A stretch of DNA of 36,932 nt. Source: Corynebacterium provencense (GTDB taxonomy: Bacteria; Actinomycetota; Actinomycetes; Mycobacteriales; Mycobacteriaceae). The stretch spans positions 1,303,950 through 1,340,881 of the forward strand of contig LT160592.1 of assembly GCA_900049755.1 (NCBI GenBank), given 5' to 3'. Positions 1 through 7,418 of the stretch are shown piece after piece. Positions within the stretch are counted from its first letter, which is position 1, and each line of letters begins with the position of its first letter. Under the pieces are notes generated by a model that was not told where the DNA came from, ran no database searches, and was given only the letters and a program-made list of their open reading frames with translations. Both the position numbers and the translations under genes were made by a program.

Positions 1-66
1 GCACCCCCGGGGCCGGGGACGCCCGCAGTCCCCCAGACGGGCCCACAAGGTCCACCCTCGTCCCCC
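1..66. repeat. Degraded copy of 4404-4469 (probable chimeric read end)
   Basis: These 66 bases align without net length change to 4404-4469, inside the unknown gene at 3998-4684. About 80% of positions match, including an uninterrupted 12-base block (36-47 against 4439-4450). There is one deletion and one compensating insertion. The copy stops where the adapter-like 38-mer begins. No coding potential of its own is visible. I infer the distal end of a circularised mate-pair fragment rather than a biological repeat. Confidence 0.65.
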
Positions 67-104
67 CGGTCTCTTATCCGCATATAGTGGTTTAAAAGAG
101 ACAG
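67..104. other. Mate-pair junction adapter-like 38-mer (copy 1)
   Basis: The 38 bases align gap-free to the Nextera mate-pair junction, which is CTGTCTCTTATACACATCT followed directly by its reverse complement. Each 19-base half matches at 15 positions, 30/38 in total. Homology to proline catabolic aldehyde dehydrogenases begins at base 105, immediately after it, while the frame is closed by TAA at 93-95. This is most likely an uncollapsed library adapter with read errors. A degenerate Tn5-like mosaic end pair is the alternative. Confidence 0.75.
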
Positions 105-2003
105 GTCCTCTCCCGTGCCGCGGACACCCTCGCCTCCCGCCGCGGTCACCTGGTCTCGGTCGCGGCCGCCGAGGTCGGAAAATCTGTGGCCCAGTCCGAC
201 ACGGAGATTTCCGAGGCAGTCGACTTCGCCCGCTACTACGCGCACAGTGCGGAGGATCTGGACAGGGTCCGTCACGCCAGGTTCACCCCGGACAAGGTGG
301 TGCTGGTGACCCCGCCGTGGAACTTCCCGCTGGCCATCCCCGCCGGAGGTACCTTCGCCGCCCTCGCCGCCGGTGCCGGTGTCATCCACAAACCCTCGAA
401 GCCCAGTCCCCACTGCTCGATGGCGGTACTGGAGGCACTGTGGGACGCCGGTGTCCCCCGTGACCTGCTGCGCGGGGTGTACCCGGCCGAGCGGGCCACC
501 GGCCGGACACTGGTCAGCCACCCCGGTATCTCCCGGGTGATCCTCACGGGTTCCTCGGACACCGCCGCGATGTTCTCGTCCTGGCGTCCCGGGCTGCGCA
601 TCAACGGGGAGACCTCCGGCAAGAACGCGATCATAGTCACCCCTTCCGCCGACCGTGACCTGGCGGTCGCCGACCTGGTGTCCTCGGCGTTCGGCCATGC
701 GGGGCAGAAGTGTTCGGCGGCGTCCCTCGGTATTCTCGTCGGGTCCGTCGCCGACTCGGAACGTTTCCTGCGCCAGCTCGTGGACGCCACCTCTTCGTTG
801 ACCGTGGACTGGCCGACGAATCTGCGTGCGACGACGGGACCGCTGACCGAACTGCCCTCCGACAAACTGACCCGCGCGCTGACGACCCTCGAGGACGGTG
901 AGGAATGGCTGGTCACCCCACGTCAGCTGGACGGGACGGGACGCCTGTGGTCGCCGGGGATCCGGACGAACGTGCAGCCCGGCTCTTTCTTCCACCTCAC
1001 CGAAGTTTTCGGCCCGGTGCTCGGGCTGATGAGGGCCGAAACCCTGGAGGACGCCCTGGACCTGCAGAACGCCACCGAGTTCGGGCTCACCGGAGGTATC
1101 CACAGCCTGGACGTCGCCGAGGTCCGCAGGTGGCTGGATAAGGTGCGCGTGGGAAACGCCTACGTCAACCGGGGCATCACCGGGGCGATCGTGCGGCGCC
1201 AGCCCTTCGGCGGGTGGAAGAAGTCCTCGGTGGGGCTGGGGTCGAAGGCCGGCGGCCCGAACTATGTGATGCTCATGGGCACCTGGTCCGATGACGCCGG
1301 GGCGCCTGATCCTGGTACAGGGCCGGGTGACGGTACCGGGGTGACCGGGGACGCGTCAGGGGCGGTGGACGCCTTCCTCACCGCCCTGGGCCGGTCCGCG
1401 TCCGTCGACGACGCCGACCTCGCCTGGCTCACCACCGCCGCACTCGACGACAGGGACACCTGGAACACGGAGTTCGGGACACCGCGCGACGTCACCGGCC
1501 TGCACAGTGAGGCGAACATCTTCCGCTACCTGCCCACGGAGGTTGTGCTGCGGGTCAGCGCGGACGCCACGGCCGTGGAGGTGGCACGCACCCTCGCCGC
1601 CGCCCGGCGCGCCGCAGCACCGGTCCAGGTTCTCGCCGATCCTGCCGTGGACCCCCGGGTGACTGAGGTGCTGGCGACGGCGACGGACACCCTGGGCACT
1701 CCCCCCGCCCGCACCGTCGACGACGCCACCTTCACCTCACTGCTGCTCTTCGACGCCCTCGGCGACGAGCCTGCCAGGGTCCGTTTCGTCGGACGTGTCG
1801 CCCACACCACACTGGAAGAGCTGGCGGGGCGCCCTGACGTCACCGTCCTCGACGACGCCGTCACCGCCTCCGGCCGGGTCGAACTGCGCTACTGGCTGAA
1901 GGAGCAGTCGTTGGCGGTCACCCTGCACCGTTTCGGCAACCCCTCCCCGGACTTCCACGCCCTGGCGGAGGAACTGACAGGTCAGGGACGTCTCAGATCC
2001 TGA
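105..2003 (+). CDS. putA: PutA-type L-glutamate gamma-semialdehyde dehydrogenase, 5'-truncated
   Basis: This is the C-terminal part of bifunctional proline dehydrogenase / delta-1-pyrroline-5-carboxylate dehydrogenase. The missing N-terminal half oxidises proline, and this half oxidises glutamate semialdehyde to glutamate with NAD. Family-like sequence runs in frame from 105. The first usable start is GTG at 186. Counting from it, the catalytic Glu (GETSGKN) is E142 and the nucleophile Cys (GQKCSAAS) is C176. After the dehydrogenase domain, which ends near PFGGWKKS, comes an Ala/Gly-rich linker. A C-terminal extension of about 200 residues then ends in the LAVTLHRFGNP motif typical of PutA tails. 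The PRODH barrel and the start of the NAD domain are absent because the sequence before 105 is an adapter-like scar. The stop overlaps the convergent SDR gene by 11 bp. The gene is probably intact in the real genome. Confidence 0.85.
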   Translation, partial: VLSRAADTLASRRGHLVSVAAAEVGKSVAQSDTEISEAVDFARYYAHSAEDLDRVRHARFTPDKVVLVTPPWNFPLAIPAGGTFAALAAGAGVIHKPSKPSPHCSMAVLEALWDAGVPRDLLRGVYPAERATGRTLVSHPGISRVILTGSSDTAAMFSSWRPGLRINGETSGKNAIIVTPSADRDLAVADLVSSAFGHAGQKCSAASLGILVGSVADSERFLRQLVDATSSLTVDWPTNLRATTGPLTELPSDKLTRALTTLEDGEEWLVTPRQLDGTGRLWSPGIRTNVQPGSFFHLTEVFGPVLGLMRAETLEDALDLQNATEFGLTGGIHSLDVAEVRRWLDKVRVGNAYVNRGITGAIVRRQPFGGWKKSSVGLGSKAGGPNYVMLMGTWSDDAGAPDPGTGPGDGTGVTGDASGAVDAFLTALGRSASVDDADLAWLTTAALDDRDTWNTEFGTPRDVTGLHSEANIFRYLPTEVVLRVSADATAVEVARTLAAARRAAAPVQVLADPAVDPRVTEVLATATDTLGTPPARTVDDATFTSLLLFDALGDEPARVRFVGRVAHTTLEELAGRPDVTVLDDAVTASGRVELRYWLKEQSLAVTLHRFGNPSPDFHALAEELTGQGRLRS

Positions 2004-2646
2004 GGTTCTGGTCGACGGGCCGGATCATCACCGTGTCCACGTCCATGTGCGCCGGGCGGTCCGCCACCCAGCGGACGGTCTCGGCGATGTCCCCCGCCTG
2101 CAGGTTGAGGACATCGGCGTAGACCGCTCCGGCACGTCCGGCGTCCCCCTTGAACCGGTTCAGGCTGAAGTCGGTGGCCACCCTGCCCGGGTCGATCTGG
2201 CAGACGCGCACTCCCTCGTCGGCGAACTCGATGCGCATCACGTCGGTCAGCGCCGTCTCACCGAATTTCGCGGCGTTGTACCCCGCCCCACCCCGGTAGC
2301 CCCACCGTCCCGCGACGGAGACGATGTTGATGACCTGGGGTGCGGCGGTCTTCTTCAGCTCGCTGAACAGGGCCCGGGTGACCTGGAGTGTCCCGATGAC
2401 GTTCGCCTCGTACATCCAGCGCCAGTCCCCGATGTCGGCGTCGAGGACGCTGTCGAGGCCGCGCGCACCGCCGGCATTGTTGACCAGCAGGTCCACGCCG
2501 CCGAGCCCGGCGACGCGGGTGGCCAGGGCGTCCACGGATCCGGGGTCGGTGACGTCGAGGGTGATGACGTGGGTGGTGGCGTCCGGGGTCTCCGCGGCGA
2601 TCCGGGACGCCACCTGCCTGAGTTTCTCCTCCCGTCTCTTCTGCAC
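1993..2646 (-). CDS. Short-chain dehydrogenase/reductase, N-terminally truncated
   Basis: This is an NAD(P)-dependent SDR-family oxidoreductase of unknown substrate. The NNAG motif is at residues 56-59, the catalytic Ser near 110, and the YxxxK pair at Y123/K127 (YNAAK). Then comes the PGRVATDF segment. The N-terminal TGxxxGIG cofactor-binding segment, about 35-40 residues in this family, is missing. Recognisable homology begins at RREEKL, whose first codon sits at 2632-2634, exactly where the second adapter-like 38-mer starts. The GTG at 2644-2646 therefore lies inside the scar and is not a real start. The gene is convergent with putA. I treat it as an intact gene cut by an assembly error rather than a natural pseudogene. 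Classification as an SDR is secure, the substrate is not known. Confidence 0.85.
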   Translation of the reverse strand: MQKRREEKLRQVASRIAAETPDATTHVITLDVTDPGSVDALATRVAGLGGVDLLVNNAGGARGLDSVLDADIGDWRWMYEANVIGTLQVTRALFSELKKTAAPQVINIVSVAGRWGYRGGAGYNAAKFGETALTDVMRIEFADEGVRVCQIDPGRVATDFSLNRFKGDAGRAGAVYADVLNLQAGDIAETVRWVADRPAHMDVDTVMIRPVDQNLRI

Positions 2647-2669
2647 CTCTAGATGCGTATAATCGACAG
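2632..2669. other. Mate-pair junction adapter-like 38-mer (copy 2)
   Basis: This is a gap-free match to the same two-times-19-base Nextera junction, with 31 of 38 positions identical. The central CTCTAGATG and the terminal GACAG are preserved. It replaces the expected N-terminal codons of the SDR gene and is followed at once by a degraded copy of putA sequence. It is probably an assembly artefact. Confidence 0.78.
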
Positions 2670-2673
2670 GACT

Positions 2674-2765
2674 CCGACTCGGAACGTTTCCTGCGCCAGC
2701 CCGTGTACGCCATCTCTTCGTTGACCGTGGACTGGTCGACGAATCCGCGTGCCGCGACGGGACCG
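2674..2765 (+). repeat. Degraded direct copy of putA bases 751-842
   Basis: 92 bases match 751-842 at 85 positions without gaps. The first 27 are identical, and similarity ends abruptly at both sides. The copy is in direct orientation directly downstream of an adapter-like sequence. This is what reading across the junction of a roughly 1.9-kb circle (about 747 to 2631) would give. It is not a functional gene fragment. The open frame through it only joins by chance to the GlpD-like frame downstream. Confidence 0.75.
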
Positions 2766-3884
2766 CGTGCGCGGGGCAGGCCGGGGAGGCTGGGCAGACT
2801 GGGCGGGTTGGGCCGTCCCGGGAGACTGGCCCGGGAACGCAGGATCCTCACCGAGCTCACGGCCCCGCACCTGGCCGGAAGCCGGACCGGTGGCGCAGTG
2901 CCGCACACGGTCCCGGGAGCAGGGACGGGTGCGGGTACGGGAGCAGGTACAACCGGGAGACGTCCTCTGCCTGCCCGGATCCTCACCCTGTTCAGCGGGC
3001 ACGGTGTGGGGCACGGCATCGGGTACGGTGTGGGGCACGGTGTGGGGGCTGAAGCGGGGCACGGGTTGTTCCGCGGCGTCCGGCACGTCGACGACGGTCG
3101 CCTCGTCGCCGCACTCGCCCGCACCGCCGCCGGCTACGGTGCCCGGGTGCTGACGTACTGCGGGGCCACCGGAATCCACACCGACGGCACCGTCGCCCGC
3201 GTCACCCTGACAGACACCCTGCCCCCCTGCACCGACCCGGCACCGGATTCAGGACCGGGTTCGGGACCTGCCACGGACCTGCTGAGGGAGGAACTGAGGC
3301 GCCCCCTCCCCGAGGTCTTCCAGGTCGAGGCCGGGGTGATCATCGACACGACCGGTGACGCGACCGGCTCCCGGATACCGGACCCGGGCAGGACGATCCC
3401 CGGAGCGAACTTCCCCGGCACTGTCACGGCCCCGGAGGTCGGACACTCCGGATACCGGCTCGTCGCCGAGAGAGCCGTCGACGCCGCGGCCCGGTTCCTC
3501 GCCGGATCCGGGGTGACCGCCGGTCCGTGCGTCACGGCGTCCACCCCGGTCGTCGGCGCACCGACCGCGGAATCCTCCGCCGGGGTCGACCCAGCGGACC
3601 TCGACGGCCTTCCCACGTCGATGGTCGGCAGGTTCGGCTGTGAAGCCCCCGAGGTCCTCCGGGACGCCACAGTGGACAATCCCCTCGACACCGTCGGCCA
3701 CAGCACCCACGACATCGACGTCGTCCGGGCGGAACTGGAGTTCCACGTCACCCACGAATGCGCTCTGACGGTCAGTGACCTGCTCGACCGGCGCACCCGC
3801 ATCGGACTCGTCCCCGCCGACCGGGCAGCGTGCGAGGAAACGGCGCGTGAGATCCTCCGGGAGGTGCTTCCCACGCTGGTGTGA
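2703..3884 (+). CDS. GlpD-like FAD-dependent glycerol-3-phosphate dehydrogenase, N-terminally truncated
   Basis: Recognisable sequence starts near 2830 with RERRILTELTAPHL, the segment that follows the FAD domain in GlpD. It continues through VDDGRLVAALARTAAGYGARVLT and ends with the GlpD cap-like region (HVTHECALTVSDLLDRRTRIGL, given here in overlapping parts). GlpD oxidises glycerol-3-phosphate to dihydroxyacetone phosphate at the membrane. The first 100 or so residues (GxGxxG FAD site, SSRSSKLVHGG-type motif) are missing. Codons 1-21 translate the degraded putA copy, and the next 20 or so are Gly/Arg-rich filler. Residues 70-125 contain unusual low-complexity runs (GTGAGTGAG, HGVGHGIGYGVGHGVG). 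The start at 2703 is an artefact. It could also be a divergent FAD oxidoreductase or a decayed gene. Confidence 0.55.
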   Translation: MYAISSLTVDWSTNPRAATGPRARGRPGRLGRLGGLGRPGRLARERRILTELTAPHLAGSRTGGAVPHTVPGAGTGAGTGAGTTGRRPLPARILTLFSGHGVGHGIGYGVGHGVGAEAGHGLFRGVRHVDDGRLVAALARTAAGYGARVLTYCGATGIHTDGTVARVTLTDTLPPCTDPAPDSGPGSGPATDLLREELRRPLPEVFQVEAGVIIDTTGDATGSRIPDPGRTIPGANFPGTVTAPEVGHSGYRLVAERAVDAAARFLAGSGVTAGPCVTASTPVVGAPTAESSAGVDPADLDGLPTSMVGRFGCEAPEVLRDATVDNPLDTVGHSTHDIDVVRAELEFHVTHECALTVSDLLDRRTRIGLVPADRAACEETAREILREVLPTLV

Positions 3885-3997
3885 ACACCTGCGGCATACT
3901 GGGGGCATGATCATCTGCCCGGGCTTCACCGACCTTCCCGCACCTCCGGTACCGCACGGAACCCCGGCGCACCGCCACTGAACATCGGAGGCACACC

Positions 3998-4684
3998 ATG
4001 ACCGAACCCGCTACCGGCCCCGTCTCCCCCGGAGATTTCATCGCACAGGTTGTTTTCCGGCACAACCCCACCACCAGTCCGCAGTGGTCCTACTACGGGA
4101 TCAACGCCCCCCTGGCGGGATCCGCCGCGAAACTCTCCGAGGCGAAGTTCGCCGCGAACAGGGACCTGCAGTTCCTCTCGGGCGATCCCTCCCCTGAGTT
4201 CCGCAGTTACGCGGAATGGGCGGTGGACCAGGAGACCCGCCCCGAGGAGTTCCTCCACCCGACGGCCCCCGTGTTCGTACGCACCCTCCAGGACGAGGAC
4301 ACGAACCTGCGACTGCACCGGCAGAATCTGGCACAGGCGTACCTGGAGGGGATCCGGTCGGCACCGGAGCTGCGTGTCTCACTGCCTGAGGTGGTGGGTG
4401 CCGTCGCCCCCGGTGACGGGGACGCCGACAGTTCCGCCGACGGGCCCACAGAGGTCATCCTCGTCACCCTCTTCCCCGACGACCTGCTCGGGGACGCCCT
4501 GCTCAACCTCACCGCGCAGGATTCCGTGGTCTTCTGCCTGCCCGACGGGGACTCCCTGAGTTTCCTGCCCGTCCACGGGGCCGACGTGTGGCCTGAGGAG
4601 GGTCCCGGAATGCTGGAGCAGATGGGGCTCGACGAATTCGCCACCGTCCGCGACCTCATGGAGGTCAGCGACGACGACTCCTGA
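3998..4684 (+). CDS. Conserved hypothetical protein (228 aa)
   Basis: I do not recognise a characterised family. The protein is acidic, has no signal peptide or transmembrane segment, and should be cytosolic. The start is fixed by a good ribosome site (CGGAGG about 7 nt before ATG). Features are an aromatic N-terminal stretch (QWSYYGINAPL), a central helical region (LHRQNLAQAYLEGIRSAPEL), a linker rich in Asp/Gly/Ser at residues 135-147, and a C-terminal half with hydrophobic strands ending in an Asp/Ser-rich tail. Bases 4404-4469 of this gene are the source of the degraded copy at 1-66. It is convergent with the acyltransferase gene 47 bp downstream. Confidence 0.7.
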   Translation: MTEPATGPVSPGDFIAQVVFRHNPTTSPQWSYYGINAPLAGSAAKLSEAKFAANRDLQFLSGDPSPEFRSYAEWAVDQETRPEEFLHPTAPVFVRTLQDEDTNLRLHRQNLAQAYLEGIRSAPELRVSLPEVVGAVAPGDGDADSSADGPTEVILVTLFPDDLLGDALLNLTAQDSVVFCLPDGDSLSFLPVHGADVWPEEGPGMLEQMGLDEFATVRDLMEVSDDDS

Positions 4685-4735
4685 CGGGCTGCCGGGGGAT
4701 TCCCGCCAGGGGAGTCCCGCCCGCTCCGGCGTCAG
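4681..4735. terminator. Possible convergent terminator
   Basis: The 47-bp gap between two converging stop codons holds GC-rich dyad sequence: CTGACG at 4681-4686 against CGTCAG at 4730-4735, plus inner CGGGC/GCCCG arms. No T-run follows on either strand. The position between convergent genes supports a terminator; the structure itself is imperfect. Confidence 0.3.
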
Positions 4736-7404
4736 TATCCGTATCCGTAGCCGTACGGGTTGCCGTAGTAGTTGCCGTAGTACGCCGGGTCCGCCACCCC
4801 GCCGGGGATCACCGCACCGGTGTAGTCGTCGTACCCGTCGTAGTCGTTGTCCACGACCCCGCCGGTTCCACCCGTGTCCGGCACCGGTGCAGGCTCAGGG
4901 GCAGGTGCGGGGGCAGGCTCCGGTGCTGCCGGCGGACGTGTCGGAGACTGCGACGCCGGGCGCGACGGTGCTGTCGATCTGCCCGCACCGGAATCCTCCT
5001 CCAGCAGGGAGGGGTCAGCTTCGGTGTAGCCGGGTTCCAGCGGCTTCGGCACCCGGCGCACGTCCTTCGGCGCAGGACCGTCGGTGGTGTCCCCTCCTCC
5101 GGTGGCTGAAGGGCCCCGGGTGGCGGACGCCGAACCGCTGATCGACCCGCCGTCGTACATCTGGCGGTAGATCTCCGGTGCCAGCATCGCCGCGAAAAGG
5201 TTCGTCAGGTGCTGGGCGTCGCGGTAGACCAGCACATTGCCGACCACTCCCGGGCAGCGGGTGTCCGTGCACAGGGCGTCCGTGACATCCAGTTCGGTGA
5301 TGTCCAGACCACGGTAGGCGCTGACCGCCGGGTTCACCGCGCTGACCGCCTCTTCCCGGTCGATGCCGCAGTCTTTCGTGGCGTCCCCCGCGGTGTACCG
5401 GCCCTCGGCGACGCACACCCGCACATTGCCCTGGACGCCGGGGCTGCTCATCACCCAGGGGGTGTCACGCATTCCCCAGGTGTGGATCCCGGCGTCCGAC
5501 AGCTTCCTCACCATGTCCACGTACTCGGCGGGGACCTGGTCTGGACCGTCGCCCTGGATGGTCGTGGGACGGGTGACGGTCATGAAGACCCCGTCGGTCG
5601 GCGGATTGTCGAGGATGTACTGCTGGGCCTTCCTGTCCCACTCCGCGCACTCCGGATACTCGGAACCGTCCCACTTCGGCAGGTCACCCATTCCGAGCAC
5701 ACAGCCCAGTTTGATGACGGGCACGATCTTCACGTGCCGTTCCCTGGCGATGAGGTCCAGTGCCGGCAGGAAATGCTCCGAATGCGACCCACCGGCCAGG
5801 TACATGGTGCGCGATGATTCCGTGTCACCGTACTCGCACGGCTCGTCGGTGGTGTTCGTCATCTTCGTGAACACCAGGTCAGTGGTGTCGAACAGTGCGA
5901 CGCAGCCGTCCTTGAGAGTGTCCGCCATCATCGGGTCGGCGTTGATCGGATCCGGGAGAACCTCCCCGACCTGAGGAACCGGGGCGTCGTCGAGCAGGGC
6001 CGCCGGCCCCGGGTACAGGGACTGGTCCACGTCGGCGACGGTGAGGGCCTTCGTCCTGCTCTCGTTGGCCGCCCGCACCCACGGGCTGAAACCCATGACG
6101 CCACCGGTGACCACCGCGAGAAGTACCGCGGCGACCGCCTTCGCCCGGCCCTTCCCCGTCCGTAACGGCCCGGCCAGGTACCCCCGCCGGAACAGCACCC
6201 ACGACCGTTGAGGCTTGCGCTGCTGCTGCAGCGGACGTTCCACGAAACGGTAGGTGAGCTGGGCGAGCAGGAGGGACAGGGCTATGACGCCGAGACCGAC
6301 CAGTGTCCCCCGGGTGCCACCGAGGGAGGCGGTGATGCCGTGGAGTCCACCTGACGCCACCTCCGTGGTGGAGTCCGGGGAGCACAGGTACGTCGCCAGG
6401 ACCAGCAGCGGCCAGTGCCACAGGTACAGGCTGTAGGAGATCCTGCCCAGGAACTGGAAGGGGCGGGTGACCAGCAGGGCCGGGACGCCGACAGGGGCGG
6501 TGGTACCGGCCCTTTCGGCACTGTCGGCCCTGTCGGCACTGTCGGCGTTGCCCGCCAGGATCACCAGGGCCGCGCCCGCCAACGGGATGAGGGTCAACGG
6601 TCCCGGGAACTGCGCGGCACCGTCGAGGAAAAGGCCGGTACCGATGATCAGCACCACGCCGACCACCCCCGCCGGCACCCGGACCTTGCGGGGAAAAGGA
6701 CGGTTGAGCAGGTACAGGCCGAAAATCCCGCCGAGACCGATCTCCCAGAACCGGGTCAGGGGCGAGTAGTAGTTCAGGCCCTGGTCCGTGGCATGCAGGT
6801 AGGCGGCGTAGATGAAACTTGCCGCTGTCACGACGATGAGGAGGCCACGGGCCGGTGATCCACCCGCCCGCTTCCTCCGCAGCGTGGAGACCACCCCCAC
6901 CACGAGAGTGATGACCAGCAGGCTTCCCGCGTACACCTGCATCTGTGCGGACATGGACCAGATGTGCTGGTACAGGCTGACGTCGGAACCGATGGCGGAG
7001 TAGTCCTCCCCCTCGGACGCCAGATGCAGGTTCTGGTGGTACAGCAGGGACGCCACGGCGTCCCCGGCAGTGTGCTCCCACCGCACCCGGGCGAACACCG
7101 CCACCGCCACCGCCAGGGTGACCCCCACCACCACGACGAGAGCCGGGTAGAGGCGACGGAAAATGCGGAGGAACGCCTGGACCACGGTGAGTCCCGCCGG
7201 GTTCAGGGCGTTGCGGATCTGCGGACCGAAGAAGAACACTCCCCCGACAAGGAGGAAGACGTCGACACCGGAGGAGACCCTGCCGACGAAGACATGGAAG
7301 ACGACCACCAGGGCGATCGCCAGTCCACGCAGGCCGTCAATGTCCCTGCGGTGCAGGAGACTGCGTCGGCGGGGCTCCCCCGGCCTGTCGAAAGTACTGA
7401 TCAT
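4732..7404 (-). CDS. Acyltransferase-3 (OafA type) with C-terminal SGNH domain, copy B
   Basis: This is an inner-membrane O-acyltransferase fused to an extracytoplasmic SGNH-hydrolase-like domain. Such proteins typically O-acetylate envelope glycans or lipids. Residues 1-430 begin with RRDIDGLRGLAIALVVVFH, the acyltransferase-3 signature, and contain about ten hydrophobic segments. The SGNH domain follows: GGSHSEH (nucleophile Ser) near residue 538 and YRDAQH (Asp/His block) near 727. A Pro/Ala linker leads to an unusual C-terminus rich in Tyr and Gly (YGNYYGNPYGYGYGY). The block-I aspartate of GDSH is Gly here, as in the neighbour. It is 14 nt downstream of the paralogous gene and so likely cotranscribed. 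Corynebacterial TmaT, which acetylates trehalose mycolates, is in the same broad family. That role here is only inference. Confidence 0.88.
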   Translation of the reverse strand: MISTFDRPGEPRRRSLLHRRDIDGLRGLAIALVVVFHVFVGRVSSGVDVFLLVGGVFFFGPQIRNALNPAGLTVVQAFLRIFRRLYPALVVVVGVTLAVAVAVFARVRWEHTAGDAVASLLYHQNLHLASEGEDYSAIGSDVSLYQHIWSMSAQMQVYAGSLLVITLVVGVVSTLRRKRAGGSPARGLLIVVTAASFIYAAYLHATDQGLNYYSPLTRFWEIGLGGIFGLYLLNRPFPRKVRVPAGVVGVVLIIGTGLFLDGAAQFPGPLTLIPLAGAALVILAGNADSADRADSAERAGTTAPVGVPALLVTRPFQFLGRISYSLYLWHWPLLVLATYLCSPDSTTEVASGGLHGITASLGGTRGTLVGLGVIALSLLLAQLTYRFVERPLQQQRKPQRSWVLFRRGYLAGPLRTGKGRAKAVAAVLLAVVTGGVMGFSPWVRAANESRTKALTVADVDQSLYPGPAALLDDAPVPQVGEVLPDPINADPMMADTLKDGCVALFDTTDLVFTKMTNTTDEPCEYGDTESSRTMYLAGGSHSEHFLPALDLIARERHVKIVPVIKLGCVLGMGDLPKWDGSEYPECAEWDRKAQQYILDNPPTDGVFMTVTRPTTIQGDGPDQVPAEYVDMVRKLSDAGIHTWGMRDTPWVMSSPGVQGNVRVCVAEGRYTAGDATKDCGIDREEAVSAVNPAVSAYRGLDITELDVTDALCTDTRCPGVVGNVLVYRDAQHLTNLFAAMLAPEIYRQMYDGGSISGSASATRGPSATGGGDTTDGPAPKDVRRVPKPLEPGYTEADPSLLEEDSGAGRSTAPSRPASQSPTRPPAAPEPAPAPAPEPAPVPDTGGTGGVVDNDYDGYDDYTGAVIPGGVADPAYYGNYYGNPYGYGYGY

Positions 7405-7418
7405 GGCGGTGACTGAGC

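Noticed and set aside
67..2669. Composite transposon bounded by two 38-bp elements
   Set aside because: The elements match a library adapter, each truncates a gene, flanking pieces are copies of nearby sequence in mate-pair order, and no transposase lies between them.
3907..3981. 24-residue upstream open frame before the 228-aa gene
   Set aside because: A purine-rich stretch precedes its ATG, but the product is Pro-rich with no attenuator-like codon run. Not enough to call a leader peptide.
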